Assembly (NCBI RefSeq): GCF_000716445.1
Contig: NZ_JNWK01000005.1
Coordinates: 1 to 64,000 of the forward strand
Source of the DNA: Streptomyces wedmorensis
Lineage (GTDB): Bacteria; Actinomycetota; Actinomycetes; Streptomycetales; Streptomycetaceae
Reading direction: 5' to 3'
Length of the DNA: 64,000 nt
Positions 41,301-49,447 of this stretch are shown piece by piece. The notes beneath the pieces were generated by a model, which was not told where the DNA came from, ran no database searches, and saw only the letters and a list, made by a program, of their open reading frames with translations. The translations under genes and the position numbers were made by a program. Numbering within the stretch: position 1 is the first letter of the stretch; each line of letters starts with the position of its first letter.

Positions 41301-42887
41301 GGACTCGGCGGAGGGGCTGGCGTACCGGACGGTGTCGTCGTCGTCGACGATGAGGATGACGTCCGAGGTGTTGTGCACGAGGGTGCGGAAGTAGGCCTCG
41401 CTGGTGCGGCGGTTGACCTCCTCGCTGAGCCCGAATCGTTCGAGGGCGAGCGCGGCCTGTGAGGCGAGGGACTGGGCGGGGGCCGCGATCTCGGCGAGTT
41501 TCTTCTCGGGTCCGGCGAGCAGCAGCACGCCGAGCAGCGAATCGCGCCCCGCGGGGGTCTGGAGCTCCAGGGGGCAGAGCAGGGCGTGGGTCTCGCCCGC
41601 CACCTCGGCGGCGACGGCGGGGTCGAGCCGCAGGACGGGCAGGAGCCGGGCGCCTTCGGCGACGATCTGCGGCCAGGGCGTGTCGGGGTGCCGGGTCAGC
41701 ACCTCGGTCCGGCAGCTCCAGGGGTGGTTGACGGTGGCCACGGCGTTGAGGCCGCCCGCGCGGTCCCGGGTGAAGAGCAGGACCCGGTGGTCGGCGTCCT
41801 GGCCGAAGAGCGTCGCGGACGCCGTCTCCACGGCTCCGGCGACCTCGCGGGGGCTCAGGGCGGCGACGAGGGACGCGGCTGCGGTCCTGAGGCTGCGTTC
41901 GCGTGCCTCGGCCCGGTCGTGGTCGTTCATCATGCCCCAGAGCCGGGCGAGGACCAGCAGGAACATCAGCGCCGAGAAGATCGCGATGACGGCGATGTCC
42001 TGGTCCCGGTCGTGGCGCAGCGACTGGAGGAGGAGCAGGGCGGGGGCGACGAGGGAGGCCCCGGCGAGCAGCGCGAGCCGTCGCTCCGCCATCTTCGGGG
42101 CCGGTTCCGGGGCGCGCTCGGTGAGGCCGGTCATCGAGGGGTGGAGGGCGGCGAGGCCCCAGGCGGTGAAGAAGACGACCCAGCCCAGGTCCCAGGCGGT
42201 GCCGACCTGCCAGGTGCCCTTGAGCTGGAGGGTGCCGTAGATGACGTCGGAGGCGAGGATGCCACAGGTGCCGAGGGTGAGGAGCTGTACGGATCGGGAG
42301 CGCAGGCCGCCGGGTACGAGGAGCCGGGCGAGCATCGCGAGCATCAGCACGTCGCCGAGGGGATAGGCGATGGAGATCGCCTTCTCGGTCCAGCTCATGT
42401 CCTCGCTCCTGGCCAGCGGGGTGATGAGGTTGACCCAGGACAGCAGTGCGAGGCCGGAGGTGAGGATCAGCGCGTCGAGGACGACGCCGAGGTCGCGCCC
42501 GACCGCCCGGTAGCGGATGAAGCCGAACAGGCCGACGGCGAAAAGCGGGTAGGTGACCAGGTACAGCGCGTCGGCGATGGACGGGAAGGGTCTGGTCTGG
42601 CCGAAGAACGCCTCCAGGGCGTTGTAGGTGGTGTCACCGCCCACGAAGGCCAGGTTGGCGGCGGCGAGGACCAGCCATGGCCAGCGCCGGACGGGCCGGT
42701 GCAGATGGACCCCGACGAGGATCGCCGCGACGCCGCTCAGCCCGATGAGGGCCCACAGGACGGTGTGCCGGGCGGGGAAGAGCAGGTAGGCGACGGTGAG
42801 GAGCGTCACGGCCAGTAGGTACAGCAGGGTCCATCTGCGCAGTGCCCCGGTCATGGTGAGCGACCGGTCGGGCTGACCCAGCGGCAT
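38376..42887 (-). CDS. Membrane GGDEF-EAL protein fused to an alpha-oxoamine synthase (PLP)
   Basis: A continuous 1503-residue frame. Residues 16-320 hold about ten membrane spans; 330-490 a GAF-like part; 500-615 a PAS domain (VHNTSDVILIVDDDDTVRYA). GGDEF is intact at 700-704 with the inhibitory RxxD (691-694) five residues before it. The EAL part has EAL at 827-829, DDFGTGFSSLSYL and VVAEGIE, so both cyclase and phosphodiesterase sites look functional. From about 1090 comes an AONS/CqsA-type synthase: DFASCNYLGLD, H1214, VDDAHGFG with D1289 and H1292, and the PLP lysine K1334 in GFSKAF. No ribosome site precedes the possible internal starts (GTG 39653 and others). Signals of c-di-GMP and a 2-aminoketone-type product would thus be linked. 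A deletion joining two genes is the main alternative. Confidence 0.82.
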   Translation of the reverse strand: MPLGQPDRSLTMTGALRRWTLLYLLAVTLLTVAYLLFPARHTVLWALIGLSGVAAILVGVHLHRPVRRWPWLVLAAANLAFVGGDTTYNALEAFFGQTRPFPSIADALYLVTYPLFAVGLFGFIRYRAVGRDLGVVLDALILTSGLALLSWVNLITPLARSEDMSWTEKAISIAYPLGDVLMLAMLARLLVPGGLRSRSVQLLTLGTCGILASDVIYGTLQLKGTWQVGTAWDLGWVVFFTAWGLAALHPSMTGLTERAPEPAPKMAERRLALLAGASLVAPALLLLQSLRHDRDQDIAVIAIFSALMFLLVLARLWGMMNDHDRAEARERSLRTAAASLVAALSPREVAGAVETASATLFGQDADHRVLLFTRDRAGGLNAVATVNHPWSCRTEVLTRHPDTPWPQIVAEGARLLPVLRLDPAVAAEVAGETHALLCPLELQTPAGRDSLLGVLLLAGPEKKLAEIAAPAQSLASQAALALERFGLSEEVNRRTSEAYFRTLVHNTSDVILIVDDDDTVRYASPSAESMFGHSLLPGTPLTDLIAPADAASALRVLADARGREAVDARDDWKLLHGDASDLEVEVRCSNLRNERTVHGLVLTLRDVTEQRKLERELTHRAFHDSLTGLPNRVLLLERIERALLRGRRESTLTCMLFVDLDDFKVVNDTMGHSVGDELLVAVARRLTAVLRLTDTAARLGGDEFAVLIEGAREPRDAEALAAEIVHTLSQPFHLTDGAVSVSTSVGIATVLDSAHAEELLGHADLALYAAKAAGKKRWRLFHPELHSRLVARHELQAGMDTAIADHAFALRYQPIVEVDTGAPAGLEALIRWPHARRGMVPPDQFITLAEESGHIMPLGAWVLEHAALDIARWQRAHPRTTPLYANVNVSARQFRDPGLLEEVRRTLHSSGLAPGSLVLELTETVLMRQDAQIRTTMSALKDMGVSIAIDDFGTGFSSLSYLREFPIDVLKVDKSFIDDITTDPQQVALVEGIVRIADVLGLQVVAEGIEHEEQRALLADMGCRFGQGYLFARPMTAHQAESYLHRAPHAADRPAVKLAERPLPGPAARIAGHTAVHDVTSATGRPPRPSRWRDLEHLQRTSRMCDAVIDEIDGRRIRVGDDWLVDFASCNYLGLDLDPTVIEAIEPQVRRWGTHPSWSRLIGSPRLYPRIEERLTELLGASDTLLLPTITLIHQSVIPLLAGTGQVFVEAQAHRTVYDGCVAARGQGAEIHRFRSERPEELETLLRGAPADAGRLVCMDGVNSMTGNFPDLPALARICRENGALLYVDDAHGFGVIGERVPGESSPYGSRGNSIVRHLGESYDDLVLVGGFSKAFSSLLAFLAVPKWLKDHLKVAAAPYLYSGPSPTASLATALAGLDVNDERGDEIRADLYRKTARVLAHVRGLGIATPNTDGLPIIEIPLGDAGDLDAVALFLWEHGIYVTLASYPLVPRDRVGFRIQVTAANTDQEIDELCAALTELAGRFPLQPAANGPVAALRPPEQ

Positions 42888-43011
42888 CTTCGACCGCCCC
42901 CTTGTCGGGTCGGACGCGTCGGGAGCGCCCTGGTCGCGGATACGGACCCCGTACGGTGTCCATTCTCCGGGGCCGCCGGAACGGCTGCATCTCGGCGCCG
43001 TTGGGCGTCCG

Positions 43012-44046
43012 TCAGGAGGACGCGCGGACGACGAGTTCGGTGGGGAGCATCCGGCGGGGCTGGTCGTCGGGGTCGCTGGGGTCGGCGATCTCCTGGAGGA
43101 GTACGCGGGCCATGGCGCGGCCCATCTCCTCGATGGGCTGGCGGACGCTGGTCAGGGGCGGGTCCATGTGCCGGGCGACGGCGGAGTCGTCGACGCCGAC
43201 GAGGGCGACGTCCTCGGGGACGCGGCGGCCCGCCTCGCGCAGGACGCCCCGCGCGCCGGCGGCCATCACGTCGGAGGCGGCGAAGACGGCGTCCACATCG
43301 GGCCTGCGGTCCAGGAGTTGCCGCATGGCGCGGCGTCCGCCCTCCTCGGTGAAGTCGCCGGTGGCGACGAGGTCCGTGTCGGGGGTGAGCCCCGCCTCGG
43401 CCAGGCCCTCGCGGTAGCCGTCGAGCCGGCAGCGGGCCACGTACATGTCGAGCGGTCCGGTGATGGTGGCGATGGAGCGCCGGCCGCGGGCGGCGAGGTG
43501 GGCGACGGCGGTCCGGCCCGCGCCGGTGTTGTCGGAGTCGACGAAGGCGACGCGCTCGTCCTCGGTCCGGCGCCCGTTGAGGACGGCGGGCAGGCCGAGT
43601 GCCCTGACCTGGTCGGGCAGCGGGTCGGCGCCGTGCACGGAGACGAGGAGGACGCCGTCGACGCGCTGCGCGGCGAGGTACTGCTCGAAGCGCTGCCGCT
43701 CCTGTTCGCTGCGGATCAGGGTGAGCAGCAACTGCTTGTCGGCGTCGGCGAGTTCGCTGCTGACACCGCGGATGATGTCGAGGAAGTACGGCTCCGCGAA
43801 CAGCCGGGCCTCGGTCTCGGGGATGACGAGGGCGACGGCGTCGGTCCGGCTGCCGGCGAGTGCGCGGGCGGCCCGGTTGGGGACGTAGCCGAGTTCGGCG
43901 ACGGCCCGCTCGACGGCGGCCTTGGCCTGTTCGCTCACCTTGGGAGAGCCGTTGATGACCCGGGAGACCGTTCCGCGGCCGACGCCGGCCCTGGCCGCGA
44001 CCTCCTCGAGGGTGGGCCTGCCGGTCTGCCGTCCGCTCGCCGCCAT
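43012..44046 (-). CDS. LacI family transcriptional regulator
   Basis: A 344-residue LacI/GalR regulator. The DNA-binding part is LEEVAARAGVGRGTVSRVINGSPKVS, with the hinge helix VPNRAARALAGSRTDAVALV, and the rest a periplasmic-binding-like sugar sensor (DVDAVFAASDVMAAGA, VALVGVDDSAVARHMDPPLT). It usually represses sugar uptake or degradation genes; no such genes are adjacent, so its targets lie elsewhere. The pectate lyase at 56979 has a LacI-type operator and is one possible target. ATG 44046 follows GGGAGAAG. A TTCACGCGAA dyad (near 44086) upstream may be an autoregulatory site. Confidence 0.92.
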   Translation of the reverse strand: MAASGRQTGRPTLEEVAARAGVGRGTVSRVINGSPKVSEQAKAAVERAVAELGYVPNRAARALAGSRTDAVALVIPETEARLFAEPYFLDIIRGVSSELADADKQLLLTLIRSEQERQRFEQYLAAQRVDGVLLVSVHGADPLPDQVRALGLPAVLNGRRTEDERVAFVDSDNTGAGRTAVAHLAARGRRSIATITGPLDMYVARCRLDGYREGLAEAGLTPDTDLVATGDFTEEGGRRAMRQLLDRRPDVDAVFAASDVMAAGARGVLREAGRRVPEDVALVGVDDSAVARHMDPPLTSVRQPIEEMGRAMARVLLQEIADPSDPDDQPRRMLPTELVVRASS

Positions 44047-44151
44047 GTGCCGCTTCTCCCCTCGGGCCGCCGCCCCGCCTGCGTTTCACGCGAACCTATC
44101 AGGCGGGACGGCGTACTCCGGGGGCGTGTGCGGCGGGGCCGCGGACCCGCC

Positions 44152-44481
44152 TCAGGCGCCGGTCGGCGCGAGCTCGGCCATGGCGCCCCAGCCCTGCTGC
44201 GGCACCTCGACGTTGATGATCTCGGGGGTGGTGGCGATGGCTCCGGCCATGGCGGCGAGGCCGGCCGTGAAGTGCGCGGAGGCGACGTGGGCGGCGCCGG
44301 CCTCGGCGTCGGCGAAGGCCTCCAGGAGGACGAAGACGTTCGGGTCGTCGACGCTGCGGGACCAGTCGAAGAAGAGGTTGCCGGGCTCCTCGCGGGTGGC
44401 GCGGGTGAAGTCGGCGACCAGGTCGAGCCAGCGGTCGGCGTGATCGGGGCGGGCGGTGAATCGCACGGCGATGAAGATCAT
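44152..44481 (-). CDS. ABM-domain protein (quinol monooxygenase-like)
   Basis: A 109-residue ferredoxin-like-fold protein of the antibiotic biosynthesis monooxygenase superfamily: IFIAVRFTARPDHADRWLDL, FFDWSRSVDDPNVFVLLEAF, AHVASAHFTAGL. Related small enzymes oxidise quinols or aromatic polyketides without cofactor, and many others simply bind ligands. The gene is 45 bases from the IclR gene on the same strand, and they may form a small regulatory-catabolic unit. Confidence 0.87.
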   Translation of the reverse strand: MIFIAVRFTARPDHADRWLDLVADFTRATREEPGNLFFDWSRSVDDPNVFVLLEAFADAEAGAAHVASAHFTAGLAAMAGAIATTPEIINVEVPQQGWGAMAELAPTGA

Positions 44482-44526
44482 GCGTCCACTCTGCGACCGC
44501 CCGCCGGTCGGTGCGCCCCCGACCGG

Positions 44527-45291
44527 TCAGAATTCCGGCAGGGCCGGAAAGTCGGGGACGGCCCGCACGAGCGCGACCCTGAGGTCGCCCTGCCGGCGGG
44601 CGAAGTCGGCGGTGGGCAGGGAGACCGACAGCGCGTGCACGATCCCGTCGCCGCGTTCCGGCAGCGCCACGGCGAGACAGGTGTACGCCGGGTCCGCCTC
44701 CCCCACCGACACGGCGAAGCCCTGGTCGCGGACCCGGGCGGCCTCCGCCTCGAAGCGTTCGGCGCTGGTGATCGTCCGCTCGGTGAAGCGGGCCATGCCG
44801 TGCTCCGCCAGGTAGCGGCGGCGCAGCGGCCGCGGCAGTGCGGCGAGCAGCGCCTTGCCGTGGGCGGTGGCGTGCGCCCGGTCCTCGGGGCCCGGCACGA
44901 AGGGGTGGGCCGCGTCGGTCACCGGCGCGGTGGTGTCGACGACCGTGATCCGCCCGTCGCGGTAGGCCGTGTGGTACGCCTCCGCTCCCGTGGCGCGCCG
45001 CAGCCGGCCGAGCAGCTCGCCGGTCCCCGCGCCGAGGCCGTGATGCCGCTGGTGGGAGCGGTGGAGGGCCGGGACCCGGGGCCCGGGCGCGTACCCCTCG
45101 GCGGTGCGCACGAGGTAGCCGCGCGCGAGCAGCGGCCCGGTCAGGTGGTAGACGGTCGACAGCGCGCACCCCAGCCGTCGCGCCAGCGCCTTCGCCGCCA
45201 CGGGCCGGTCCGCGTCCGCCACCGCGTCGAGGACGGCGAGGGCCCGGTCGACGGACTGGGGCCCGGGGCTGGAGCTCGGCGTGACGGACAT
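44527..45291 (-). CDS. IclR family transcriptional regulator
   Basis: A 254-residue regulator with the N-terminal winged helix (residues 13-70: SVDRALAVLDAVADADRPV and GCALSTVYHLTGPLLARGYL) and a C-terminal GAF-like effector domain with HATAHGKALLAALP and FAVSVGEADPAYTCLAVALP. Effectors in this family are often aromatic acids or intermediates of their breakdown, which suits the adjacent ABM-type protein. The ATG at 45291 is directly upstream of a short divergent space to the VanW gene. Confidence 0.9.
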   Translation of the reverse strand: MSVTPSSSPGPQSVDRALAVLDAVADADRPVAAKALARRLGCALSTVYHLTGPLLARGYLVRTAEGYAPGPRVPALHRSHQRHHGLGAGTGELLGRLRRATGAEAYHTAYRDGRITVVDTTAPVTDAAHPFVPGPEDRAHATAHGKALLAALPRPLRRRYLAEHGMARFTERTITSAERFEAEAARVRDQGFAVSVGEADPAYTCLAVALPERGDGIVHALSVSLPTADFARRQGDLRVALVRAVPDFPALPEF

Positions 45292-45364
45292 CGCTCCAGC
45301 TTAGGCGGAAGGCCTCTGCGGGTTCGCGAAACGGACGGGATGCCGTCGGGGCGGTGAAGGATGA

Positions 45365-45443
45365 CCTCACGGAGGCGACTTCACGGGGGCGCTTCACGGG
45401 GCGCTTCACGGGGGCGCTTCACGGGGGCGACTTCACGGAGGCG
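45365..45443. repeat. Tandem repeat of about 13 bp, six units
   Basis: Units of the form CTTCACGGGGGCG start at 45379, 45392, 45404, 45417 and 45431, preceded by a near copy at 45365. They lie inside the non-coding region between the IclR and VanW genes. The frame open across it gives a poor-quality peptide, so I treat it as intergenic; the remainder of 45292-45654 holds only the palindrome at 45583. Confidence 0.85.
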
Positions 45444-45582
45444 GCCGGAACCGTACGGCGGGGGCACGGCGCGGAGGACGCCGAACGGTCACGACGACCT
45501 CGCGGCGATGCTCGCGGAGGGCCCTTCGGGCACGTTCCGTCGCCGTTTCGGTGCGCTTCGTATCACCGCAGGTCAAAAGGTC

Positions 45583-45596
45583 CTTATGTGCATAAG
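45583..45596. promoter_or_regulatory. Palindrome in the VanW promoter region
   Basis: CTTATG-tg-CATAAG, a perfect six-base inverted repeat with an unusually AT-containing core for this genome, 59 bases before the GTG at 45655. Candidate regulator site or part of a promoter. Confidence 0.4.
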
Positions 45597-45654
45597 ACAC
45601 TCTTTCGGCGTACCGTCGTGTGGATCCCCCATCCTCGACGCCACGGGAGAGCGT

Positions 45655-47406
45655 GTGCCCCGCTCCAGGACCGACCATGCCCCGACGCCCCGCCAGGGGC
45701 GCAGTCCGCGCCTCCGGACGGCCGCGATCGCGACGGGCGTGGTCGCCGTCGCCGCGGGCGGCCTGTACGTGGCGGGGCTCGTGGCCGCCGGGGACGACAT
45801 ATCGGCCGGCACCCGGGTCGGCGGCATCGACATCGGCGGGATGAGCCGCGCGGAGGCGCGGGCCAGGCTGGCGGCCGAGGCCCCCGCCTCGTGGACCGCG
45901 CCGATACCCGTCCAGGTCGGCGACCGCTCGACCACCGTCGCCCCCGCCGAGGCGGGACTGACCGTGGACGTGGCGAAGACCGCCGACCTGGCCGCCGACC
46001 CGGCCCGCGACCCGATCACCGTGATCGGCCGGCTCTTCTCCTCCGGCGAGCGGGAGATCCGTCCGGTGCTCGCGTACGACGAGGGCAAGGCGAAGGCCGC
46101 CGTGGCCGGACTCGCCAAGGAGAACGACCGCGCGGTCCGCGAGGGATCCGTCGCCTTCCGCGACGGCAAGGCCGTGGCGACCCAGCCGGTCACGGGCCAG
46201 AAGCTGGACGCCGGCCGTGCCGTGGAGACCCTGCGGGCGGCCTACCCCGCCGCGTCGGGCGCCTCCGCGGTGCGCCTCCCCGTCGCCGTGACCGAGCCGA
46301 AACTGCCCGCCGCCGAGGTGTCGCGCTTCCTCGACGCGTACGCGAAGCCCGCCGTGTCCGGTCCTGTGACCCTCACCACGGGGAGCGAGCCGCTCCGCAT
46401 CTCCCCCGCCACGCTCGGCGACCACCTCACCGTGAAGAACGAGGACGGGCGGCTCACGGCCGACCTCGACCCCGAGGCGCTGCTGCGCGACCCCGACGTG
46501 GCGCGACCGGTCTCCGCGCTCACCGGCGCGCCGGTGGAGGCTTCCCTCGGCGTGCGGGACGGCAGGGTCGTGGTCGAGTCGGAGGGCCGTCCGGGCCACG
46601 AGGTGACCGCGAAGGCGCTCGGCGACGCCGTGCGCCCGCTGCTCACGAAGACCGGCGCGGCGGCCCGTACGGCTCCGGTGGCCACGACGGTCACCCAGCC
46701 CCGGCTGACCGCCGGCTCGCTGGCCCGCCTCGGGATCACCGAGCAGATGTCGACGTTCACGGTGGACTTCCCCACCGCCCCGTACCGGACGACGAACATC
46801 GGCCGGGCGGCGGAGCTCATCAACGGCTCGCTCGTGCAGCCCGGCGAGGTCTGGAGCTTCAACAGGACCGTCGGTGAGCGCACTCCGGACAACGGCTTCG
46901 TCGACGGCACGATGATCCTCGACGGCCAGTACCGGTCGGCCCCCGGCGGCGGTGTGTCGGCCATGGCCACGACCGTGTTCAACGCCATGTTCTTCGCCGG
47001 CGTGAAGCCCGTCGAGTACGGCGCCCACTCCTTCTACATCGAGCGCTACCCGGCCGGCCGCGAGGCCACCGTCGCCTGGGGCAGCCTGGACCTGAAGTTC
47101 CGCAACGACACCGGCAAGCCGATCTACATCAAGGCGTCCGCGACGGACTCCTCGGTGACCGTGAGCTTCCTCGGGACGAAGAAGTACGACTCCGTGGAGG
47201 CGGTCGAGGGACCCCGCACCGACCTCACGAAGCCCACGAAGCGCGAGGGCACCGGCGAGGCCTGCGTGCCGCAGCCGCCCCTCGAAGGGTTCGACATCTC
47301 GGTGGACCGGGTCTTCAAGAACGGCGGCGCCGAGGTGAAGCGGGAGACCTTCAAGACCCACTACACCCCGCGCGACGAGGTCACCTGCGAGACGACCGCG
47401 GACTGA
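45655..47406 (+). CDS. VanW family protein with peptidoglycan-binding-like repeats
   Basis: A 583-residue exported, membrane-anchored protein. A basic stretch and a hydrophobic span (RTAAIATGVVAVAAGGLYVAGL, about residues 24-45) act as anchor. Two YoaR-like/PG_binding_4-type repeats follow (ISAGTRVGGIDIGGMSRAEA and later parts up to residue 350). The VanW domain covers about 362-490 with QMSTFTVDFPTAPYRTTNIG, PGEVWSFNRTVGER and GGGVSAMATTVFNAMFFAG. A YIERYPAGREATVAWG block completes it. Role is unclear; VanW sits with glycopeptide resistance genes in enterococci but is widespread in wall-linked proteins. The GTG at 45655 has GGGAGA upstream. Confidence 0.85.
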   Translation: MPRSRTDHAPTPRQGRSPRLRTAAIATGVVAVAAGGLYVAGLVAAGDDISAGTRVGGIDIGGMSRAEARARLAAEAPASWTAPIPVQVGDRSTTVAPAEAGLTVDVAKTADLAADPARDPITVIGRLFSSGEREIRPVLAYDEGKAKAAVAGLAKENDRAVREGSVAFRDGKAVATQPVTGQKLDAGRAVETLRAAYPAASGASAVRLPVAVTEPKLPAAEVSRFLDAYAKPAVSGPVTLTTGSEPLRISPATLGDHLTVKNEDGRLTADLDPEALLRDPDVARPVSALTGAPVEASLGVRDGRVVVESEGRPGHEVTAKALGDAVRPLLTKTGAAARTAPVATTVTQPRLTAGSLARLGITEQMSTFTVDFPTAPYRTTNIGRAAELINGSLVQPGEVWSFNRTVGERTPDNGFVDGTMILDGQYRSAPGGGVSAMATTVFNAMFFAGVKPVEYGAHSFYIERYPAGREATVAWGSLDLKFRNDTGKPIYIKASATDSSVTVSFLGTKKYDSVEAVEGPRTDLTKPTKREGTGEACVPQPPLEGFDISVDRVFKNGGAEVKRETFKTHYTPRDEVTCETTAD

Positions 47407-47576
47407 CGGCCCGGGGACGCCCGGGTCACGCGCGGGTGACACCGCGACGGGGACGCCGTCCGGGCGGGACCCGCGCCGCCGGAAGGGTGTCTTCCCGTAC
47501 GGCCGGGGCATCACTTCGGAGCGGCCCGTCAGCCCCTTCCGACGGACCCGCCCCGTGCGACCCGTCGGAGGCAGCC

Positions 47577-48608
47577 TTGGCACAGCGCAGCGACCCCTTC
47601 GAGCGGATCCTCGACGACGCCGTGTGCGCGGGCGTCACCCCCGGCGCGGCCTGGGCCGTGGGCGACGCCCGCACCACCCTGTCGTCCGGGGCGGCGGGGC
47701 TGCTCGACCCGGCGCGCCCCGGTGAACCGGTGCGCGCCGACACCCTCTTCGACGTCGCCAGCCTGACGAAGATCCTCGCGGTGTGGGCCGTCACCGGCGC
47801 CCTCGTCGACGCCGGGAAACTGGATCTGACCGCTCCGCTCGGCTCGTACTGGCCGGAGGCGGCAGGGCGGCCGCTGTCCGGAGCGACCGCGCACGACCTG
47901 CTCACGCACACCGCGGGCCTCCCGCTCCGCGCCAACCTCCGCCATCTGTACGGCTCCGATCCGCAGGACGTCCGGGACGGCGTCCTCGCCGAACCGCTGC
48001 GGCACCGGCCGGGCGAGGCCGTCGCGTACACCGACCGGGCCGCGCTGATCCTCGGCTACCTCGCCGAGCACCTCACACGGCAGCCCCTCCCCCGGCTCGC
48101 CGGGGAACGCGTCTGGGACCCCCTCGCCATGACGGAGACCCGGTACGGGCCGCTGGACGCCGCGACACGGGAGCGGTGCGCGCCCACCGAGTACGACGAG
48201 GAGAGCGGCACCCGTCTGAGGGGCACCGTCCACGACTTCTCGGCCCGGCTCCTCGGCGGCGCCTGCGGGATCGCCGGGGTCTTCACCACCACCGCCGACA
48301 TCGGCCGGTTCCTGCGCCATCTGCTCGCCCCGGTGCCCGGCGTCTTCTCCGCGGACTGGACGGCGGCCTCGCTCCGCGTCCGCACCGGCCCGCTCGTCCC
48401 GCCGCGCGGACTGTTCTGGCATCCGGCGCCGGGCACGGAGCCGCCGGACGACGTCTGGGCGCACTTCGGCTTCACCGGCACGGCCCTGTGGGTCTCGCCG
48501 ACGCGCGGCCGCTGGGCCGTCCTGCTCACCAACCGGCTCTACTTCACCCGCGACCCCGGCCCGCTGGCCCGGGTCCGGGACGTCTTCCGGGCCCTCGCCT
48601 TTCCGTGA
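47577..48608 (+). CDS. Serine hydrolase, beta-lactamase/class C type
   Basis: A 343-residue serine hydrolase of the beta-lactamase-related (S12-like) family. The nucleophile motif is S62-L-T-K65 in DVASLTKIL, the second motif [11 protein letters not shown] (Tyr-x-Asp where Tyr-x-Asn is usual) and the third [10 protein letters not shown]. No signal peptide, so probably cytoplasmic; typical substrates are esters or peptides rather than beta-lactams. The start is TTG 47577 with GGAGG at good spacing; the upstream frame continues but is unlike protein. Confidence 0.85.
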   Translation: MAQRSDPFERILDDAVCAGVTPGAAWAVGDARTTLSSGAAGLLDPARPGEPVRADTLFDVASLTKILAVWAVTGALVDAGKLDLTAPLGSYWPEAAGRPLSGATAHDLLTHTAGLPLRANLRHLYGSDPQDVRDGVLAEPLRHRPGEAVAYTDRAALILGYLAEHLTRQPLPRLAGERVWDPLAMTETRYGPLDAATRERCAPTEYDEESGTRLRGTVHDFSARLLGGACGIAGVFTTTADIGRFLRHLLAPVPGVFSADWTAASLRVRTGPLVPPRGLFWHPAPGTEPPDDVWAHFGFTGTALWVSPTRGRWAVLLTNRLYFTRDPGPLARVRDVFRALAFP

Positions 48609-48714
48609 CGGCTCCTTCCCCGAGGAAATCGGGTGCTCCCTCGTACGGGCTCTGCCACGCTGCACACCAGCCGGACGATCTTCGCCGGGTTCGACGCGTA
48701 CGGAGTGCGGATTC

Positions 48715-49371
48715 ATGGGTTTCACGCTGGAAGGGCCGGTTCTGGAAGGCGCGTTCGTGCGTCTGGAGCCGCTGGGGCACCACCACGCCACCGGCCTCGC
48801 CGACGCGGCCGAGGAGGAACGGGACTCGTACGGCTTCACCTGGGTGCCGCGCCGGGAGGAGGTCCCGGCGTACGTCGACACGCAGCTGGGCCGCGCCGCG
48901 GACGGCAGGCTCGCCCCCTACGTCCAGGTGGACGCGGCGACCGGCCGGATCGTCGGCGCCACCTCCTTCTGGGAGCCGCGCCCCTGGCCGTCCGGGGAGG
49001 GACTCTGCGCGATCGAGGTCGGCTTCACCTGGCTCGCGGCCTCCGCCCAGGGCACCGGCATCAACACCGAGGCCAAGTACCTGCTGTTCCGCCACGCCTT
49101 CGAGACCTGGGGCGTGGCCCGCGTCGACCTCAAGACCGACTCTCGCAACTCCCGCTCCCGGGCCGCCATCGAGAGCGTCGGCGCCACCTTCGAGGGCGTC
49201 CTGCGCAACTCCGCCCGCTCCTGGGCCCCCGGCGAGGACGGCCGCCTCCGCGACTCCGCCGTCTTCTCGATCATCACCGAGGAATGGCCCGCCCGCCGCG
49301 CCGCCCTGGAACACCGCCTCGCCGCCCTCCACGAACGCCGCACGGCCGCGACCGCCCCCGGCCGGGCCTGA
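48715..49371 (+). CDS. GNAT N-acetyltransferase (RimJ/RimL-like)
   Basis: A 218-residue acetyltransferase. [49 protein letters not shown] and [22 protein letters not shown] follow the RimJ/RimL pattern, including the acetyl-CoA pyrophosphate loop (QGTGIN) and the N-x-x-S-R-x-A-I-E stretch. Acceptor probably a protein N-terminus or small amine. It is convergent with the SARP gene across 76 bases. Confidence 0.9.
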   Translation: MGFTLEGPVLEGAFVRLEPLGHHHATGLADAAEEERDSYGFTWVPRREEVPAYVDTQLGRAADGRLAPYVQVDAATGRIVGATSFWEPRPWPSGEGLCAIEVGFTWLAASAQGTGINTEAKYLLFRHAFETWGVARVDLKTDSRNSRSRAAIESVGATFEGVLRNSARSWAPGEDGRLRDSAVFSIITEEWPARRAALEHRLAALHERRTAATAPGRA

Positions 49372-49447
49372 CCGTCCGCGTGCCGGGTGCCGGGCGAGGC
49401 GGGCTCACGCGTCGCCCGGCGCCGGACAGGCCCTGGGTCGGACACCC

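Noticed and set aside
43012..44046. LacI regulator as part of a local sugar operon
   Set aside because: No transporter or glycosidase gene is adjacent; the neighbours are the GGDEF-EAL fusion and an ABM protein.
45361..45654. N-terminal extension of the VanW protein from an upstream ATG
   Set aside because: The region is made of short tandem repeats and a palindrome and gives an Arg/Gly-rich peptide; GTG 45655 has a good ribosome site followed by a membrane anchor.
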